Assembly: GCA_963815185.1 (NCBI GenBank)
Contig: CAWFGC010000010.1
Coordinates: 62,001 to 126,000, forward strand
DNA length: 64,000 bases
Reading direction: 5' to 3'
Source: SHZL01 sp963815185
GTDB lineage: Bacteria; Pseudomonadota; Gammaproteobacteria; Xanthomonadales; SZUA-36
Shown in pieces: positions 63,795 through 64,000 of this stretch. Numbering within the stretch: position 1 is the first letter of the stretch; every line of letters starts with the position of its first letter. A program made the position numbers and the translations under genes. The notes under the pieces are model-generated. The model ran no database searches, was not told where the DNA came from, and saw only the letters and a program-made list of their open reading frames with translations.

Positions 63795-64000
63795 TTAGTG
63801 CAACGTGCTTATCGGTACGCGTGCCAGTTTGTCCGGATTGAGTACGGCGAAGCCGGCGAAGATATGCATGCCGTCGGTCACCAGCGACATGGCCCAATTT
63901 GGTTGGCCGTCGAGGCAGCCCAGAATTCCCGTTTGGCCGTTGATCGGGACCAGCTGGTAGGTGAAATTCATCGAGTTGCGCGCGATGTTGCGCCCCACTC
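63795..64000 (-). CDS. ECF41-type RNA polymerase sigma factor, C-terminal part
   Basis: The last 67 or so codons of a gene that enters from the right edge. The sequence VPINGQTGILGCLDGQPNWAMSLVTDGMHIFAGFAVLNPDKLARV matches the SnoaL-like C-terminal extension of ECF41 sigma factors, including the NPDKL motif that controls their activity. The sigma-2 and sigma-4 regions are outside the window. A fitting target promoter and COE gene lie directly downstream. Confidence 0.82.
   Translation of the reverse strand, partial: VGRNIARNSMNFTYQLVPINGQTGILGCLDGQPNWAMSLVTDGMHIFAGFAVLNPDKLARVPISTLH

Noticed and set aside
1..64000. CRISPR array, rRNA or tRNA genes
   Set aside because: I saw no regularly spaced direct repeats, rRNA-like stretches or tRNA cloverleaf/TTCGA-type arms; short direct repeats at 55751 and 57192 have only two units without spacers.

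Overview
The window reads as chromosome from a GC-rich proteobacterium, most likely an uncultivated gammaproteobacterium. This rests on protein flavour (fused MlaB-MlaE permease, a TonB receptor with an EEVIVTATKR plug start, DHA2/EmrAB efflux, ECF41 sigma, BrnTA, REP-type palindromes). I see no rRNA, tRNA or CRISPR array. Genes are dense, often with 4-base ATGA/GTGA overlaps.

Layout. 0-5.4 kb (minus): the start of gcvT, an Mla/MCE lipid-transport operon (lipoprotein, MCE protein, ATPase, STAS-permease) and an MFS transporter. 5.6-11.2 kb (plus): a MacA/MacB-type exporter, a LOG-family protein and a frameshifted beta-CASP metallo-hydrolase, then an M50 protease (minus) and glgC (plus). 13.4-19.5 kb: a Tat-exported FAD amine oxidase, a PuuD-like amidohydrolase, a thiamine-diphosphate enzyme split by a 48-bp duplication, and a SpuC-like aminotransferase. 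19.7-26.1 kb: a TPR-sulfotransferase, an uncharacterised propeller-like protein, a TonB receptor and an aspartyl beta-hydroxylase. 26.1-26.5 kb: two inverted copies of a strongly structured palindromic element. 26.6-36.5 kb: a shattered amidohydrolase, aldehyde dehydrogenase, MATE pump, sugar isomerase, fatty-acid desaturase, MTHFR-like protein, PuuB-like oxidase and a BRCT protein. 36.6-47.5 kb: an HD hydrolase, an N-acyl-D-amino-acid deacylase/DgcN pair, MFS and ornithine-cyclodeaminase-like genes, a HTH-ATPase-STAS regulator and a Rieske oxygenase operon holding a second copy of the propeller-like family.

47.6-58.2 kb is accessory DNA of a different kind: short unrelated genes separated by integron attC-like sites, with stop codons lying inside attC R'' boxes (a cassette array without integrase in view). 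It is interlaced with REP-like repeats, a RAYT-transposase remnant, an IS91-like fragment, a duplicated DUF3052 cassette, two halves of a higA antitoxin, a BrnTA toxin-antitoxin cassette and a relic second toxin-antitoxin pair. 58.9-64 kb (minus): an ECF41-type sigma factor, a matching ECF41 promoter, a carboxymuconolactone-decarboxylase-like protein and an OMF-EmrA-EmrB tripartite efflux operon.

Two themes recur. First, amine catabolism (PuuB-, PuuC-, PuuD-, SpuC- and spermidine-dehydrogenase-like proteins) is spread over 13-36 kb. Second, many otherwise well-conserved genes carry single-base frameshifts, densest at 18-36 kb. These may be uncorrected sequencing errors rather than real pseudogenes, so I report each such gene as one broken gene across its whole span.
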